Made by a program: the position numbers and the translations under genes | Source: Clostridium_AF sediminicola | Lineage (GTDB): Bacteria > Bacillota > Clostridia > Clostridiales > Clostridiaceae | Assembly (NCBI RefSeq): GCF_050402865.1 | Contig: NZ_BAABMF010000003.1 | Location: 124,001-188,000 of the forward strand | Direction of reading: 5' to 3' | Length of the DNA stretch: 64,000 nt | Shown: positions 1 to 8,588 of the stretch, piece by piece | Position numbering within the stretch: position 1 is the stretch's first letter | Layout: every line of letters begins with the position of its first letter | Notes under the pieces: model-generated | Database searches by the model: none | What the model was told of the DNA's origin: nothing | What the model saw: the letters and a program-made list of their open reading frames with translations, nothing else

Positions 1-62
1 TTTTAATATTTATTGTTTTATTTTATCAATTTTCATTTTTTTATTTTACTAATTATTAGATT

Positions 63-1121
63 TTATATATCTGAAAATATCTGTTTTAGTAAATCCTTTG
101 GAATTTTCGAAAAATCCTCGCCTATTGATATTTCAAATTTTGATGTTGTTTCATTTATTTCTATAATATGATTAGTTATTGAAACATCAAAATCATCAAA
201 GACTTTTGCAATGATTTTTTCTAATTCATCACGACTTTTTTCCACATATACATGAAACATATTAGTCATTGGTATTTTAGGTAAAGTATAAGCAAAGGAT
301 AAATCATTAAAATACTTTGCTAATTCCTTAGCCTTCAAATAAAACTCTTGCATTTTATCTTTTCTTTTTTCATAAAAATAATCAGCTGTAATGATGTAAG
401 GATACAAACTTATTAAATCACCACCATGTCTACGTTTCCAAATTTTAGCTTTGTCTATAAACTCTTTTTCTCCAGCTAAAATGGCTCCAGCAATAGCGCC
501 AATTCCTTTATAAAATGAAATATATACACTATCAAAACATGCTGAAATTTCACTAGGTGATTTCTGATAAAATGGGAGTGCTTCAAATAAACGTGCACCA
601 TCAAGATGCAAATGTATCCCCTTTAACCTTGCATATTTAACAATTGATTGTAGCTCTTCAAAGGTTGGCAAACTTCCTCCAATTTCCCGTTGAGGTAATT
701 CAATAAGCAATGTACTTATTTCTTCTTTAATTGACATTAAATCCTCTAAAGTAAATAAGCGATTAGACTCACCTATGAGAATCGTTTCTAAATGATGCAT
801 TGTTTTTACTGCATCTTGCTCATGAATTTCTAAATGTGATAGTGGGTGATAAGCGATTTTATTACAGTTTTTTTCATCAGCGTAAATTCTAAGAGCGATT
901 TGTTGTGCCATAGTTCCACTAGGCATAAATACAGCAGCCTCTTTTCCAAGAATTTTCGCAAATTTTTTCTCAAATTTTTCAATTATTTCTCCATTACCAT
1001 AAGTATCTGCTAATTCGCATTCTGATATGTGCTGGAATGCCTCTTTTAAAATATTAATATTTCTAGGACCGCTTCCTTGAAATCTGTATTTTGCTTTTTT
1101 ATGCTGCTCAATTAATTTCAT
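63..1121 (-). CDS. Low-specificity threonine aldolase-like PLP enzyme
   Basis: Predicted PLP-dependent beta-eliminating lyase (fold type I) that would split threonine or a related beta-hydroxy amino acid to glycine and an aldehyde in the cytoplasm. The 352-residue length is typical of the family. Visible landmarks are the cofactor-pocket segment PSGTMAQQ near residue 67, the HLDGARLFEA stretch near 172 (Asp for the PLP ring nitrogen) and SFYKGIGAIAG near 200, whose Lys should carry PLP. The ATG at 1121 is preceded by GGGGGT at good spacing. It stands alone, with a palindromic hairpin upstream at 1155-1184. Substrate is inferred; other beta-eliminating lyases share these features. Confidence 0.85.
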   Translation of the reverse strand: MKLIEQHKKAKYRFQGSGPRNINILKEAFQHISECELADTYGNGEIIEKFEKKFAKILGKEAAVFMPSGTMAQQIALRIYADEKNCNKIAYHPLSHLEIHEQDAVKTMHHLETILIGESNRLFTLEDLMSIKEEISTLLIELPQREIGGSLPTFEELQSIVKYARLKGIHLHLDGARLFEALPFYQKSPSEISACFDSVYISFYKGIGAIAGAILAGEKEFIDKAKIWKRRHGGDLISLYPYIITADYFYEKRKDKMQEFYLKAKELAKYFNDLSFAYTLPKIPMTNMFHVYVEKSRDELEKIIAKVFDDFDVSITNHIIEINETTSKFEISIGEDFSKIPKDLLKQIFSDI

Positions 1122-1154
1122 ATTTTACCCCCATAGAAAATTTTATCTACTCTT

Positions 1155-1184
1155 TTCTGAAAACTCAATTTTGAGTTTTCAGAA
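1155..1184. terminator. Palindromic hairpin with a second copy at 11183-11217
   Basis: A 14-bp perfect inverted repeat (TTCTGAAAACTCAA and its complement) lies between the aldolase gene and the fragment at 1255. An almost identical hairpin occurs at 11183-11217, and both are followed by a similar ACAGGT-TTTAG stretch. It could terminate leftward transcription of the fragment, or belong to a small dispersed repeat family. Confidence 0.5.
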
Positions 1185-1254
1185 ATATCTGTTTATCATT
1201 ATGACAGGTCTTTAGATTAATTTATACTAAAATCTTAATTTTATCTTCGACATA

Positions 1255-1343
1255 TTATTTTAACATATTTTCTAAAGCTTCCCAACCCATTGCTACAATG
1301 TTTATAAATATTGATGTGTATACTTTTCCTTTTTTATAGTCTA
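1255..1343 (-). pseudogene. C-terminal fragment of an unidentified gene
   Basis: On the minus strand about 28 codons stay open to a TAA at 1255-1257. They read like the end of a real protein (…YTSIFINIVAMGWEALENML…). The frame is closed by a stop just upstream, exactly where the left 104-bp repeat (1344-1447) begins, so the rest of the gene appears to have been lost or displaced. I do not recognise the family. Its abrupt edge at the repeat is the main evidence that something was inserted or deleted here. Confidence 0.4.
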
Positions 1344-1447
1344 AAAATTAACCAGTAGATTTTATCATCTACTGGTTATAAGTTAAATACGTTTCTATTT
1401 TATTTTAATACTCTGTATAAATTCAGAATTTATAATTTCATTACCTT
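1344..1447. repeat. Left copy of 104-bp direct repeat flanking the glycerate/BCCT cassette
   Basis: Positions 1344-1447 match 6891-6994 with only two differences (1382 and 1388), in the same orientation. The repeat holds an 11-bp-stem terminator (1350-1377) and the last ~50 bp of the small gene that is complete at 6942-7250, so this left copy is a truncated duplicate. The two copies bracket the cassette at 1448-6890. Confidence 0.9.
1350..1377. terminator. Bidirectional terminator inside left repeat
   Basis: AACCAGTAGAT and ATCTACTGGTT form a perfect 11-bp stem with a 6-nt loop. It lies downstream of the glycerate kinase gene, so it should end the leftward cassette transcript. Confidence 0.7.
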
Positions 1448-1473
1448 ATAAAAATATATATCCACAAAAATTC

Positions 1474-2610
1474 TTAATAACTCACATTAATTTTAATGTT
1501 TCTCATAATTCGTTCAGTTACATCTTCTAAAAGTTCAGTGGAATTTTCCATCGCTTCTGAAAGCGACATAGGCCTGTTTACAATGCTCATTATGCTATCT
1601 ACTCCATGTTCATATACAGCTGAAGCCCCTTCTCCAATTCCTCCTACGATAGCTAATACAGGAATATTATATTTTTTTGCTTTTTTAGCAACACCTACAG
1701 GAACTTTACCGTATACTGACTGTTTGTCAATTCTCCCTTCTCCAGTTATAACTAAGTCAGCATTAAGTAAATACTCTTCAAAATTTATTGTATCTAGAAC
1801 AATTTCTATACCAGCTTTCAATGTAACATTAGCATATGAAAGAAGTAAAGTTGGTAAACCGCCAGCTGCACCACAACCTTGTATATTAAGTACATCTTTA
1901 TTACAATCATCCTTAATTTTTTGAGCTAAATGTCTTAAATTATTATCAAGAATTATTATCATTTCTTTCGTTGCACCCTTTTGAGGTCCGTAAATAGCAG
2001 ATGCACCTTCATCTCCGCATAAGGTATTAGTAACATCAGAAGCTATAATTAATTCACACTCTTTAAGTCTTTCATCCAAAGCTTTTGAATCAATTGAATC
2101 AATGTTAGATAAAGCTCCTCCTCCGTATGCTATTTCACAATTACTATTATCTTTAAAAGACATTCCAAGAGCTTGAGCCATGCCAACACCACCATCATTC
2201 GTAGCGCTCCCCCCAACTCCCATTATGATTTTCCTGCACCCTTCTTCAAGCGCAGCTTTTATAAGCTCTCCAGTCCCATACGATGTAGTCACGAGAGGAT
2301 TCCTTCTATTCTCAGGAACCAACGGTAACCCTGAGGCAGCAGCCATTTCTATAACTGCTACATCTTTATTTATTATTCCATATTCTGAAATTATTTTTTC
2401 ACCTAAAGGACCCGTAACTTCTACTTGTTTTTTTATTCCACCCGTCCCAATTACCAAAGCATCAACAGTTCCCTCACCACCGTCTGCCATAGGAATTTTC
2501 ACAATATCTGCTTGTGGAAAAACTTTTTCTATTCCTTTTTTTATTGTCTCAGCTGCTATCACAGTTGAAATGCTTCCTTTAAAAGAATCCACCGCAATAA
2601 TTATTTTCAT
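1474..2610 (-). CDS. Glycerate kinase (GlxK/GarK family)
   Basis: Cytoplasmic kinase that phosphorylates glycerate to a phosphoglycerate feeding glycolysis. The N-terminus IIIAVDSFKGS is the family signature, followed by the glycine-rich MADGGEGT, the GVGGSATNDGG segment (near residue 135) and LVITGEGRID near 285. Length (378 aa) is normal. I place the start at the ATG at 2610, with AAGGTGG eight bases upstream, rather than the GTG four codons earlier, which overlaps that site. It is the last gene of the ADH-BCCT-kinase series, so glycerate is probably made or taken up by the preceding genes. The CdaR-like regulator nearby fits glycerate/glucarate-type control. Family call is firm; pathway is inferred. 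Confidence 0.92.
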   Translation of the reverse strand: MKIIIAVDSFKGSISTVIAAETIKKGIEKVFPQADIVKIPMADGGEGTVDALVIGTGGIKKQVEVTGPLGEKIISEYGIINKDVAVIEMAAASGLPLVPENRRNPLVTTSYGTGELIKAALEEGCRKIIMGVGGSATNDGGVGMAQALGMSFKDNSNCEIAYGGGALSNIDSIDSKALDERLKECELIIASDVTNTLCGDEGASAIYGPQKGATKEMIIILDNNLRHLAQKIKDDCNKDVLNIQGCGAAGGLPTLLLSYANVTLKAGIEIVLDTINFEEYLLNADLVITGEGRIDKQSVYGKVPVGVAKKAKKYNIPVLAIVGGIGEGASAVYEHGVDSIMSIVNRPMSLSEAMENSTELLEDVTERIMRNIKINVSY

Positions 2611-2648
2611 CACTTTCGCCACCTTAAAATAGTTTCATTAGAATTATA

Positions 2649-4172
2649 TTAATTCTTATCAATCTCATTATATTTTTCAGGATTTTTTAGAATTTTAACT
2701 AGACCAACAATTATGATAATTTCAATAAACAGTGCTGGGAAACCTCCTAGATTAGCTAATATTTTTACCCCTTGAAGATTTGCAAAAGTAAGCATAATCC
2801 ATGTAATAGCAAGTAAAAGTCCTCCCAAAATAATCTTAACCCCATGTGGTGAAACAGAATGATCTGGAGTAAAATTAGTAGAAGCCAATGAACTCATAGC
2901 AGTTACGTTTGAATCCACACAAGTTACAAAAGAAATAAATATTGCAATCATATAAAATGGAATAACTATTGTACTCAATGGATATTTAGTAAAGAATTCA
3001 TAAATTATAAATTCCTGCCCTTTTGCTGCCATAACAGTCGATAAAGAACCAGTAGTCATTTCTTGATAAATAGAATTACCACTGAGCACACTCATCCACA
3101 ATATTCCAAAGCAACCTGGGATTATAAAATTCATTGAAATATATTCCTTTACTTTACGTCCAACTGATATTCTTCCTAAAAACAATGGTGCCATTGGTAT
3201 AGTTGAAAGCCAAATTGCCCAGTTGTAATTTATCCACCCACGAGGCCAAGTATCCCCAGCAGCTGTTCCTGTAAACAAACTTTGTGAGAAAAAAGTATCA
3301 AGGTACTGTCCAAAAGCTTCAATTGCAATATTAACCACATATGCCAAAGGTCCTGTTAAAAGTAGAAAAGCTGCTATAATAAAATATGCTTTTACATTCA
3401 AATCAGATAATACTCTAATACCTTTCATAATACCTGTAATAGCTGAAATAACCGCTATAGATACAAATGAAAAGCCCACAATTAACCAAAGACTTGGTTT
3501 GCTTTCTATTCCTAATAAATAGTTAAGCCCTCCCGATAAATTTAGTATTCCAGCTCCAGTTGAAGCAGAAAGCCCTAAAATTACTGAAACTAAAAATATC
3601 GAATTAAGAGGTACAAAAAGTTTATTAGGTATCTTTTCTCCTAATGCGGGTATTAGTGTAGATGTTATACCATAAGGCTTTTTCATATTATAATAAACAA
3701 ATGCAAACATTAAACCAGGCAAACAATACAATGCATAAGGATGAAAACTCCATTGCATAAATATAGTAGATAGTGCAAACACTGCAGATTGCGGACTTCC
3801 TGGCTCAAGTCCCATAGATACTGGTGGTTGAACAATATGCACTACTGGTTGTACAAACCCCCAAAATACACAACCTGTTGCAATAGTAGTGCATAAAGTA
3901 ATTGCAAACCAATTCCATTTTGACATCATTGGTTTTGCATTTTTACCTCCAATTACTACATTACCAAAAGGTGAAAAATAAATTATAATACACATGATAA
4001 CAGCTGTAAGTCCTACTAAACTAAACGTTCCTCCAAAGTAATCTAAAATCCAGTCGTTTACACCATTCACAACAGCAGTAAACATGTCAATATTTGCAAA
4101 GTTCAAAACTACTATTCCCAAAAGTAATAAAATTGCCGGCCAAAACATGCGATGGTTTAAATTTTTAAACAT
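2649..4172 (-). CDS. BCCT-family transporter
   Basis: Betaine/carnitine/choline-type secondary transporter, 507 residues with about 12 hydrophobic segments. The family region ATGCVFWGFVQPVVH (near residue 97) and the glycine-rich ASTGAGILNLSGG (near 202) are visible. BCCT carriers move quaternary ammonium or related zwitterionic compounds such as carnitine, betaine, choline or DMSP by Na+/H+ symport or exchange. A BCCT between a glycerate kinase and an alcohol dehydrogenase is unexpected, because glycerate normally enters by other carriers. The real substrate may be a glycerate- or propanediol-containing osmolyte. Start ATG at 4172 has a GGAGG-type site. Substrate unknown. Confidence 0.9.
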   Translation of the reverse strand: MFKNLNHRMFWPAILLLLGIVVLNFANIDMFTAVVNGVNDWILDYFGGTFSLVGLTAVIMCIIIYFSPFGNVVIGGKNAKPMMSKWNWFAITLCTTIATGCVFWGFVQPVVHIVQPPVSMGLEPGSPQSAVFALSTIFMQWSFHPYALYCLPGLMFAFVYYNMKKPYGITSTLIPALGEKIPNKLFVPLNSIFLVSVILGLSASTGAGILNLSGGLNYLLGIESKPSLWLIVGFSFVSIAVISAITGIMKGIRVLSDLNVKAYFIIAAFLLLTGPLAYVVNIAIEAFGQYLDTFFSQSLFTGTAAGDTWPRGWINYNWAIWLSTIPMAPLFLGRISVGRKVKEYISMNFIIPGCFGILWMSVLSGNSIYQEMTTGSLSTVMAAKGQEFIIYEFFTKYPLSTIVIPFYMIAIFISFVTCVDSNVTAMSSLASTNFTPDHSVSPHGVKIILGGLLLAITWIMLTFANLQGVKILANLGGFPALFIEIIIIVGLVKILKNPEKYNEIDKN

Positions 4173-4309
4173 TCTTGCCCTCCTTTTTTACTTTTAACTT
4201 TTTCAAGAATATTTTATGCTTTATATAGAATACAACTAAAGTTATTACTTTAGTTGTATTCTATATAAACTAATCAACACTATATTCTCTTTTGCCTATT
4301 CAAATCAAC

Positions 4310-5350
4310 CTATTCAAACTTAAAAGCAACCTTACATGTTTCATCTGTATCACAAGCTGCTTCAAAAGCCTTTTGAGCATCATCAAGATTAAATACATCA
4401 GTGATTAACGGTTTAACTTTTACATATCCATCCTTCAAAATCTTCATAGTCTTTTCATTGTACCAAAAACGGTTGTGTCGTACTGAATGCATCAATGCTA
4501 ATGTTCTAATATCAAGGCCATCATTATGCCATCTATCCATATTAAAAGTAACATCATCTAGAATCCAGCTATATAGTCCAATAATACCTCCATGTTTTAC
4601 TAAGTTTGTTACTCTTACTAAACTTTCACTACCCCATTCTTCTGTATATCCTGCAACTTCAAATGCAACATCAACACCATATCCATTAGTTTCTTCAAGA
4701 ACAATTTTTTCAACATCATCAGTATTATTAAGAACAATATCTGCACCTAAATCCTTAGCTAGTTTACGTTTACGTGATATAGGATCTACACAGATTATTT
4801 TACCAGCACCCATTCTTCTTGCCATCTGAGCAATAATCTGTCCTGCAAAACCAGTACCTACAATTAATACGTCGTCCCCTACTTCAACTCCTGATTCCAT
4901 CCCAGCATATATAGGACAGCATGTTGTTTCTGCCATAGCAGCATCTGTCATATCCATTCCATCTGGAACCTTCATAAGACCTGTCCCACTATATGCCCCA
5001 TCATATTTTACTGGAGCAATAAAATAATCAGCCATTGTATTAAACCAAGCAAATGATGTAACTTTATCTCCTACTTTAAACTCAGTTACTCCTTCACCAA
5101 CTTCTACAACAACTCCAGCCCCTTCATGTCCCATAGGTAAAGGAAATTCAAAGAACGCTTCATCATTACCACCAGATGGATCCTTTACAATAGTTTTGTT
5201 CGGCATCTGACCTCTAAAATAATTTTTATCAGTTCCACATATAGATGACATATACGTTTTTACCAATACCTCATTTGGACCCGGCTTAAGGTCTACCTCT
5301 ATAACCTCGATTTTTCTTGGTGCTGTTAAAACTACTTGTCTTGATTTCAT
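4310..5350 (-). CDS. Zinc-dependent medium-chain alcohol dehydrogenase
   Basis: MDR-superfamily NAD(P)-dependent dehydrogenase that oxidises a secondary alcohol or polyol. Catalytic zinc ligands are suggested by SSICGTDKNYF (Cys, Asp) and GHEGAGVVVEVG. The Rossmann motif is VGTGFAGQIIAQ (near residue 170), followed by CVDPISRKRKLAKDLGAD. The start is set at the ATG at 5350, with GGGAGG seven bases upstream; the longer lysine-rich reading to 5398 lacks a site. It heads the ADH-BCCT-kinase series, and a likely promoter lies at 5424-5450. The four-Cys structural-zinc lobe common in this family is not evident. Substrate unknown; the context suggests an intermediate on the way to glycerate. Confidence 0.85.
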   Translation of the reverse strand: MKSRQVVLTAPRKIEVIEVDLKPGPNEVLVKTYMSSICGTDKNYFRGQMPNKTIVKDPSGGNDEAFFEFPLPMGHEGAGVVVEVGEGVTEFKVGDKVTSFAWFNTMADYFIAPVKYDGAYSGTGLMKVPDGMDMTDAAMAETTCCPIYAGMESGVEVGDDVLIVGTGFAGQIIAQMARRMGAGKIICVDPISRKRKLAKDLGADIVLNNTDDVEKIVLEETNGYGVDVAFEVAGYTEEWGSESLVRVTNLVKHGGIIGLYSWILDDVTFNMDRWHNDGLDIRTLALMHSVRHNRFWYNEKTMKILKDGYVKVKPLITDVFNLDDAQKAFEAACDTDETCKVAFKFE

Positions 5351-5423
5351 TGATTTTCCTCCCTTATTTTTTTTGGTTTTATTTTCTTTTTCTTTCATAT
5401 CTTGTCTTTATTATATAAGGATT

Positions 5424-5450
5424 TTTATAAAATAAAAATAGTATAGTCAA
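5424..5450 (-). promoter_or_regulatory. Candidate promoter of the ADH-BCCT-glycerate kinase operon
   Basis: On the minus strand TTGACT (5445-5450) and TATAAA (5424-5429) are separated by 15 bp, just after the regulator gene's terminator. The spacing is short, so the -10 assignment is tentative. Confidence 0.4.
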
Positions 5451-5458
5451 TAAAAAAA

Positions 5459-5494
5459 CTAAGAATTATTGTACTCTCAGTACAAAATTCTTAG
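5459..5494 (-). terminator. Terminator of the CdaR-like gene
   Basis: CTAAGAAT…TGTACT pairs with AGTACA…ATTCTTAG. On the minus strand the hairpin is followed by a run of seven T, directly downstream of the regulator stop codon. Confidence 0.75.
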
Positions 5495-5550
5495 CTTACC
5501 ATTTTTATATCTTTTATTTTTAATTTGAAATTATTAACTCCTAAATATAA

Positions 5551-6729
5551 TTAACCTACTTTTGTATCTATATAAATAGCTAACATATCCCAAAATTTTC
5601 GGTCTTTATGATTGTTTATTGGATCTAAATTAAGTAATTCTTTTAGCTTGTTCAACCTAAAAATAACTGTATTTCTATGTACAAATAACGCCTTAGAAGC
5701 GCTAACTATATTCATATTACTCTTTGTTAAAACAATAATAGTTTTTATTAGAGCTTGTCTATCTTTTACTTTTAAGTAATAATTCTCGAAAAAATGTTCC
5801 ATACTTTCTTTGGAAATTTTAGAATAAAAATAATCAAATACGTAATCATGAATATGTCCAATTCCCTCTTGCTTATACTTCAATATTTCATTTAAAACAA
5901 ACTCAGCTTCTGAATAGCTTTTACTAATTTTTTTAATTTCCTTATAATAACTTCCTATTCCAATATAAATATTCCCTTTAAATTTTTCCTCAACATTTTT
6001 CTTTATATCTTTAGCATACTGCATAACTTCTTCAGCGATATCCATTCCATGGAGATTTTTAATGGTTTTCAAAAGAATAATTTCATCCATGGAAGCATAA
6101 GACAGAATATCTTCTCTCCTGTAGCATTTTGTTTTTTTTATTAGATTTAAAATATTGTCCTCAATAATATTTTTTTGTTCAAACATCTTAGTGTTACGTT
6201 TATTCTTCATAATTTCCTTTAGAGACAGAACTATAGCTATTCTAGGTTTATTTAAATCATAACCTAACTTAGTCCCCCACCTTAAAACAGACAAATAATC
6301 TTCATTGGTTTTAATATTCATGAGCATATTCATAAAAAATACTTTATTACTTTGCCTATAATACATTTTTTGTTTCAACATTTCTTGTTCAAACATTAAT
6401 TCAATCATAGATTTAACTAACTTTACAAAATCATCAATTTGATCTGGATCTCCTGTTATACCAATTACACCTATTACTTTACCATTATAATAAAAAGGCT
6501 GATTAATTCCGGTTTTTACACCTTTAAGAATTTCTTCATCTTCTATTTCAATATCAATACGCTTTTCTAACTCTGCTGCTTGTTTTCCAATTTTATGAAA
6601 AGTACCTACTCTGTCTTTAGAGCCACTAGCCACGATAATTCCTTTTTCATCAATAATATTAACATTATACCCAATATCCTTAATGATTTCATCTGCTAAT
6701 CTTTGCAACATTTCACCCCGAAGAATCAA
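5551..6729 (-). CDS. CdaR-type sugar-diacid regulator
   Basis: Transcriptional regulator of the CdaR/PucR family, 392 residues. The N-terminal third (about 8-135) matches the sugar-diacid recognition domain (IIKDIGYNVNIIDEKGIIVA, then GVIGITGDPDQI). The C-terminus has the PucR-type helix-turn-helix (ASKALFVHRNTVIFRLNKL, near residue 355). CdaR proteins activate glycerate, glucarate and galactarate genes in response to such acids. It sits upstream of the ADH-BCCT-kinase set on the same strand, with a terminator between, so it probably controls that operon. I favour the TTG at 6729, preceded by GAGGGG at eight bases; an ATG six codons downstream is the alternative. Confidence 0.88.
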   Translation of the reverse strand: MILRGEMLQRLADEIIKDIGYNVNIIDEKGIIVASGSKDRVGTFHKIGKQAAELEKRIDIEIEDEEILKGVKTGINQPFYYNGKVIGVIGITGDPDQIDDFVKLVKSMIELMFEQEMLKQKMYYRQSNKVFFMNMLMNIKTNEDYLSVLRWGTKLGYDLNKPRIAIVLSLKEIMKNKRNTKMFEQKNIIEDNILNLIKKTKCYRREDILSYASMDEIILLKTIKNLHGMDIAEEVMQYAKDIKKNVEEKFKGNIYIGIGSYYKEIKKISKSYSEAEFVLNEILKYKQEGIGHIHDYVFDYFYSKISKESMEHFFENYYLKVKDRQALIKTIIVLTKSNMNIVSASKALFVHRNTVIFRLNKLKELLNLDPINNHKDRKFWDMLAIYIDTKVG

Positions 6730-6890
6730 TTATATCGCCCCTCTCGTAAACCTTTACACTTTCAGTATCTTTTAAAAAGTCAGTACAAGCTAAAAACTTG
6801 CTTAGTAATTTTAAAATATTATGTTATTATCACTTTTCATTGTACTATATATTAGTTATTTAAACAAATATTTACATTGCAACCATATAT

Positions 6891-6994
6891 AAAATTAACC
6901 AGTAGATTTTATCATCTACTGGTTATAAATTAAAAACGTTTCTATTTTATTTTAATACTCTGTATAAATTCAGAATTTATAATTTCATTACCTT
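6891..6994. repeat. Right copy of 104-bp direct repeat
   Basis: Same-orientation match to 1344-1447 (102 of 104 identical). Here it is continuous with the intact small gene 6942-7250, so this copy looks original and the left one duplicated. Homologous exchange between the copies would remove 5,547 bp containing the whole cassette. Confidence 0.9.
6897..6924. terminator. Bidirectional terminator inside right repeat
   Basis: Same perfect 11-bp stem as at 1350-1377, located 18 bp past the stop of the small gene at 6942-7250. Confidence 0.7.
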
Positions 6995-7250
6995 TTTTTG
7001 TTTCTATCTCAATCCAATTCTCATCTACATTAATTATTTTCCCAACTACACTTATACCAAATGACCCAGTACTAACTTGACAATTTTGACCTATATATTT
7101 TTTAATTATCTCATTCACCAAAATTCTTTCACCCTTCCTTTTCTTCATTTTTATTATTGCTGACTTATGCATATTCCGTTGCTGTGGTAATATAACAAAT
7201 AATAAAATAAATATAGGTAAATATATACTAATCCATGTAGCTCCGTTCAA
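6942..7250 (-). CDS. Small conserved protein of unknown function (DUF6897-like)
   Basis: The C-terminal 58 residues (NEIIKKYIGQNCQVSTGSFG…) look like a compact conserved beta-rich domain that I associate, from memory only, with DUF6897. The 102-residue reading adds one hydrophobic segment (residues 7-21) and a basic linker, and would use a TTG start. An alternative GTG at 7118 gives only the 58-residue domain. Its last ~50 bp and terminator are duplicated at 1344-1447. Function unknown. The N-terminal membrane segment superficially recalls YajC, but I see no other support for that. Confidence 0.6.
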   Translation of the reverse strand: MNGATWISIYLPIFILLFVILPQQRNMHKSAIIKMKKRKGERILVNEIIKKYIGQNCQVSTGSFGISVVGKIINVDENWIEIETKKGNEIINSEFIQSIKIK

Positions 7251-7466
7251 ACAAAATTCACCATCCTTATATGTTATATTATATAATAACCGTCACTTAA
7301 TTTAATTCATGTATTTCTAGATATTATAAATATTATAACATATAATAATTCATTTATTATTGGTGGCAAAAAACATTATCATGTTGTGAGACTCGTGATA
7401 AAGCGAAATTATAAAATATTCTAGACACGATTCTGAAAATGTGAGTAACTTTGTCATTTTATCTAT

Positions 7467-7856
7467 TTATTCTAACATAAATTTCATTACTACAGGGTTA
7501 TGATCAGAGTTAGTAAACTCTAAATCTATAACTTTTGTCTGACTTATTGCAACATTTGGTGACACAAGAAACCCATCGATTACTCCTGTTTGAGTTTTTC
7601 CTTCTTTATATGCTTCATTTAATAATCTATAAGTAGGAGCATTATCATTCACCCCCCAATTCCATCCTTCTTCAACCCAATCATTTGGAATACTATATGG
7701 TGTATAAAATGAACCGTTTTCAAAGAGTGGGAACTGATTTGCATCAATAATATCAAATGTTTGATTCCAATCTCCACCTAACACAACATAATTCCCTTTA
7801 TTATACTCTTCCAATATATATAAAATTCTTTTCATAATTATCCCCCCATTAATCAT
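7467..7856 (-). pseudogene. Truncated endonuclease/exonuclease/phosphatase-family protein
   Basis: The 129 residues carry only the C-terminal half of a DNase-I-like domain: VVLGGDWNQ (metal/substrate Asp-x-Asn), GVIDGFLVSPNV and the catalytic TNSDHNPVVM. Full-length members are about 250-380 residues and also need an N-terminal Asn/Glu metal site, which is absent. The gap upstream to 8112 shows no matching sequence in any frame I could read. An ATG at 7835 follows a GGGG stretch, so a short product could still be made, but it should be inactive. Confidence 0.7.
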
Positions 7857-7984
7857 AAGTAGTTCTTACCCAAACTCGTTAGAACTTGTGGTTACCCTTG
7901 TTCATTAGCTAATTAAATAATTCTTCAAATTCTATTTATTTTCTCTTTTATGTTTCAAATTTCACAGTAGAATTTCTATATACA

Positions 7985-8011
7985 TTGACTTTTAAATAAT
8001 TAAATTATAAA
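7985..8011 (+). promoter_or_regulatory. Candidate promoter of the HxlR gene
   Basis: TTGACT (7985-7990) and TATAAA (8006-8011) precede the HxlR gene. The flanking ~65 bp closely resembles the region before the flavodoxin gene (about 9464-9531). Confidence 0.45.
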
Positions 8012-8046
8012 CTTATGATATAAGAAGCATAAGTACATATATTAAT

Positions 8047-8059
8047 AATACTTAGTATT
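8047..8059. promoter_or_regulatory. Putative HxlR operator
   Basis: The near-palindrome AATACTTAGTATT lies between the promoter and start of the HxlR gene. The same sequence appears twice (9519-9531 exact; 9538-9550 with one change) before the flavodoxin gene, suggesting autoregulation and shared control. Confidence 0.5.
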
Positions 8060-8112
8060 ACAAAATATACTTAATTTATAAATATACTTATCACAAAAGG
8101 AGATAAACCGAT

Positions 8113-8481
8113 ATGGATAAATTATTATTAGAATGTAAAGAATGTAAAGTAGAAGATGATATGAAAAGCGCACTATGTCCAGTGTGCTTAGCGCAGAGAT
8201 TAATTAGAGGCAAGTGGAAAATTGTAATAATTTTCTTATTAAAAAATAAAACATTAAGATTTTCACAAATCAAAAAATCTATACCAAAAGTGACTCAAGC
8301 ATATCTAAGCAGTCAACTAAAAGAGCTTGAAGCTGCTGGATTGATTGTTAGACATTCTTACAATGAAGTACCTCCAAGAGTTGAATATTATTTAACAGAA
8401 GAAGGTAAATCTTTTATCAAAGTAATTGATAGTATGCACTCATGTGGAGTAAATTATATGCATACCAAATTGGGTATGTAA
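8113..8481 (+). CDS. HxlR-family transcriptional regulator
   Basis: Winged-helix DNA-binding protein of 122 residues, the normal HxlR size. CPVCLAQRLIRGKWK contains the conserved Cys and the G-K-W motif. Recognition helix and wing follow at LRFSQIKKSIP and YLSSQLKELEAAGLI, then PRVEYYLTEEGKS. Many HxlR proteins sense reactive electrophiles or thiol stress through that Cys, which fits the neighbouring flavin-protein genes. Extra Cys residues near the N-terminus (positions 8 and 11) are notable. AAAGGAG precedes the ATG by ten bases. Confidence 0.88.
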   Translation: MDKLLLECKECKVEDDMKSALCPVCLAQRLIRGKWKIVIIFLLKNKTLRFSQIKKSIPKVTQAYLSSQLKELEAAGLIVRHSYNEVPPRVEYYLTEEGKSFIKVIDSMHSCGVNYMHTKLGM

Positions 8482-8511
8482 TCAATATTTGCTAATAACA
8501 AACAAGAACTT

Positions 8512-8548
8512 AAAATCCTAAATTTCACATAATGAAATTTAGGATTTT
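8512..8548. terminator. Bidirectional terminator between HxlR and PPOX genes
   Basis: A perfect 16-bp stem (AAAATCCTAAATTTCA and complement) with a CATAA loop sits between two convergent genes; T-runs flank both sides. Confidence 0.85.
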
Positions 8549-8588
8549 AATACTTTCTAGCTCTCCTGACGATTATAGATAACTCCTA

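Noticed and set aside
1496..2632. Plus-strand frames across the glycerate kinase gene
   Set aside because: They overlap a clear kinase gene on the other strand and have low-complexity Ser/Pro composition typical of antisense shadows.
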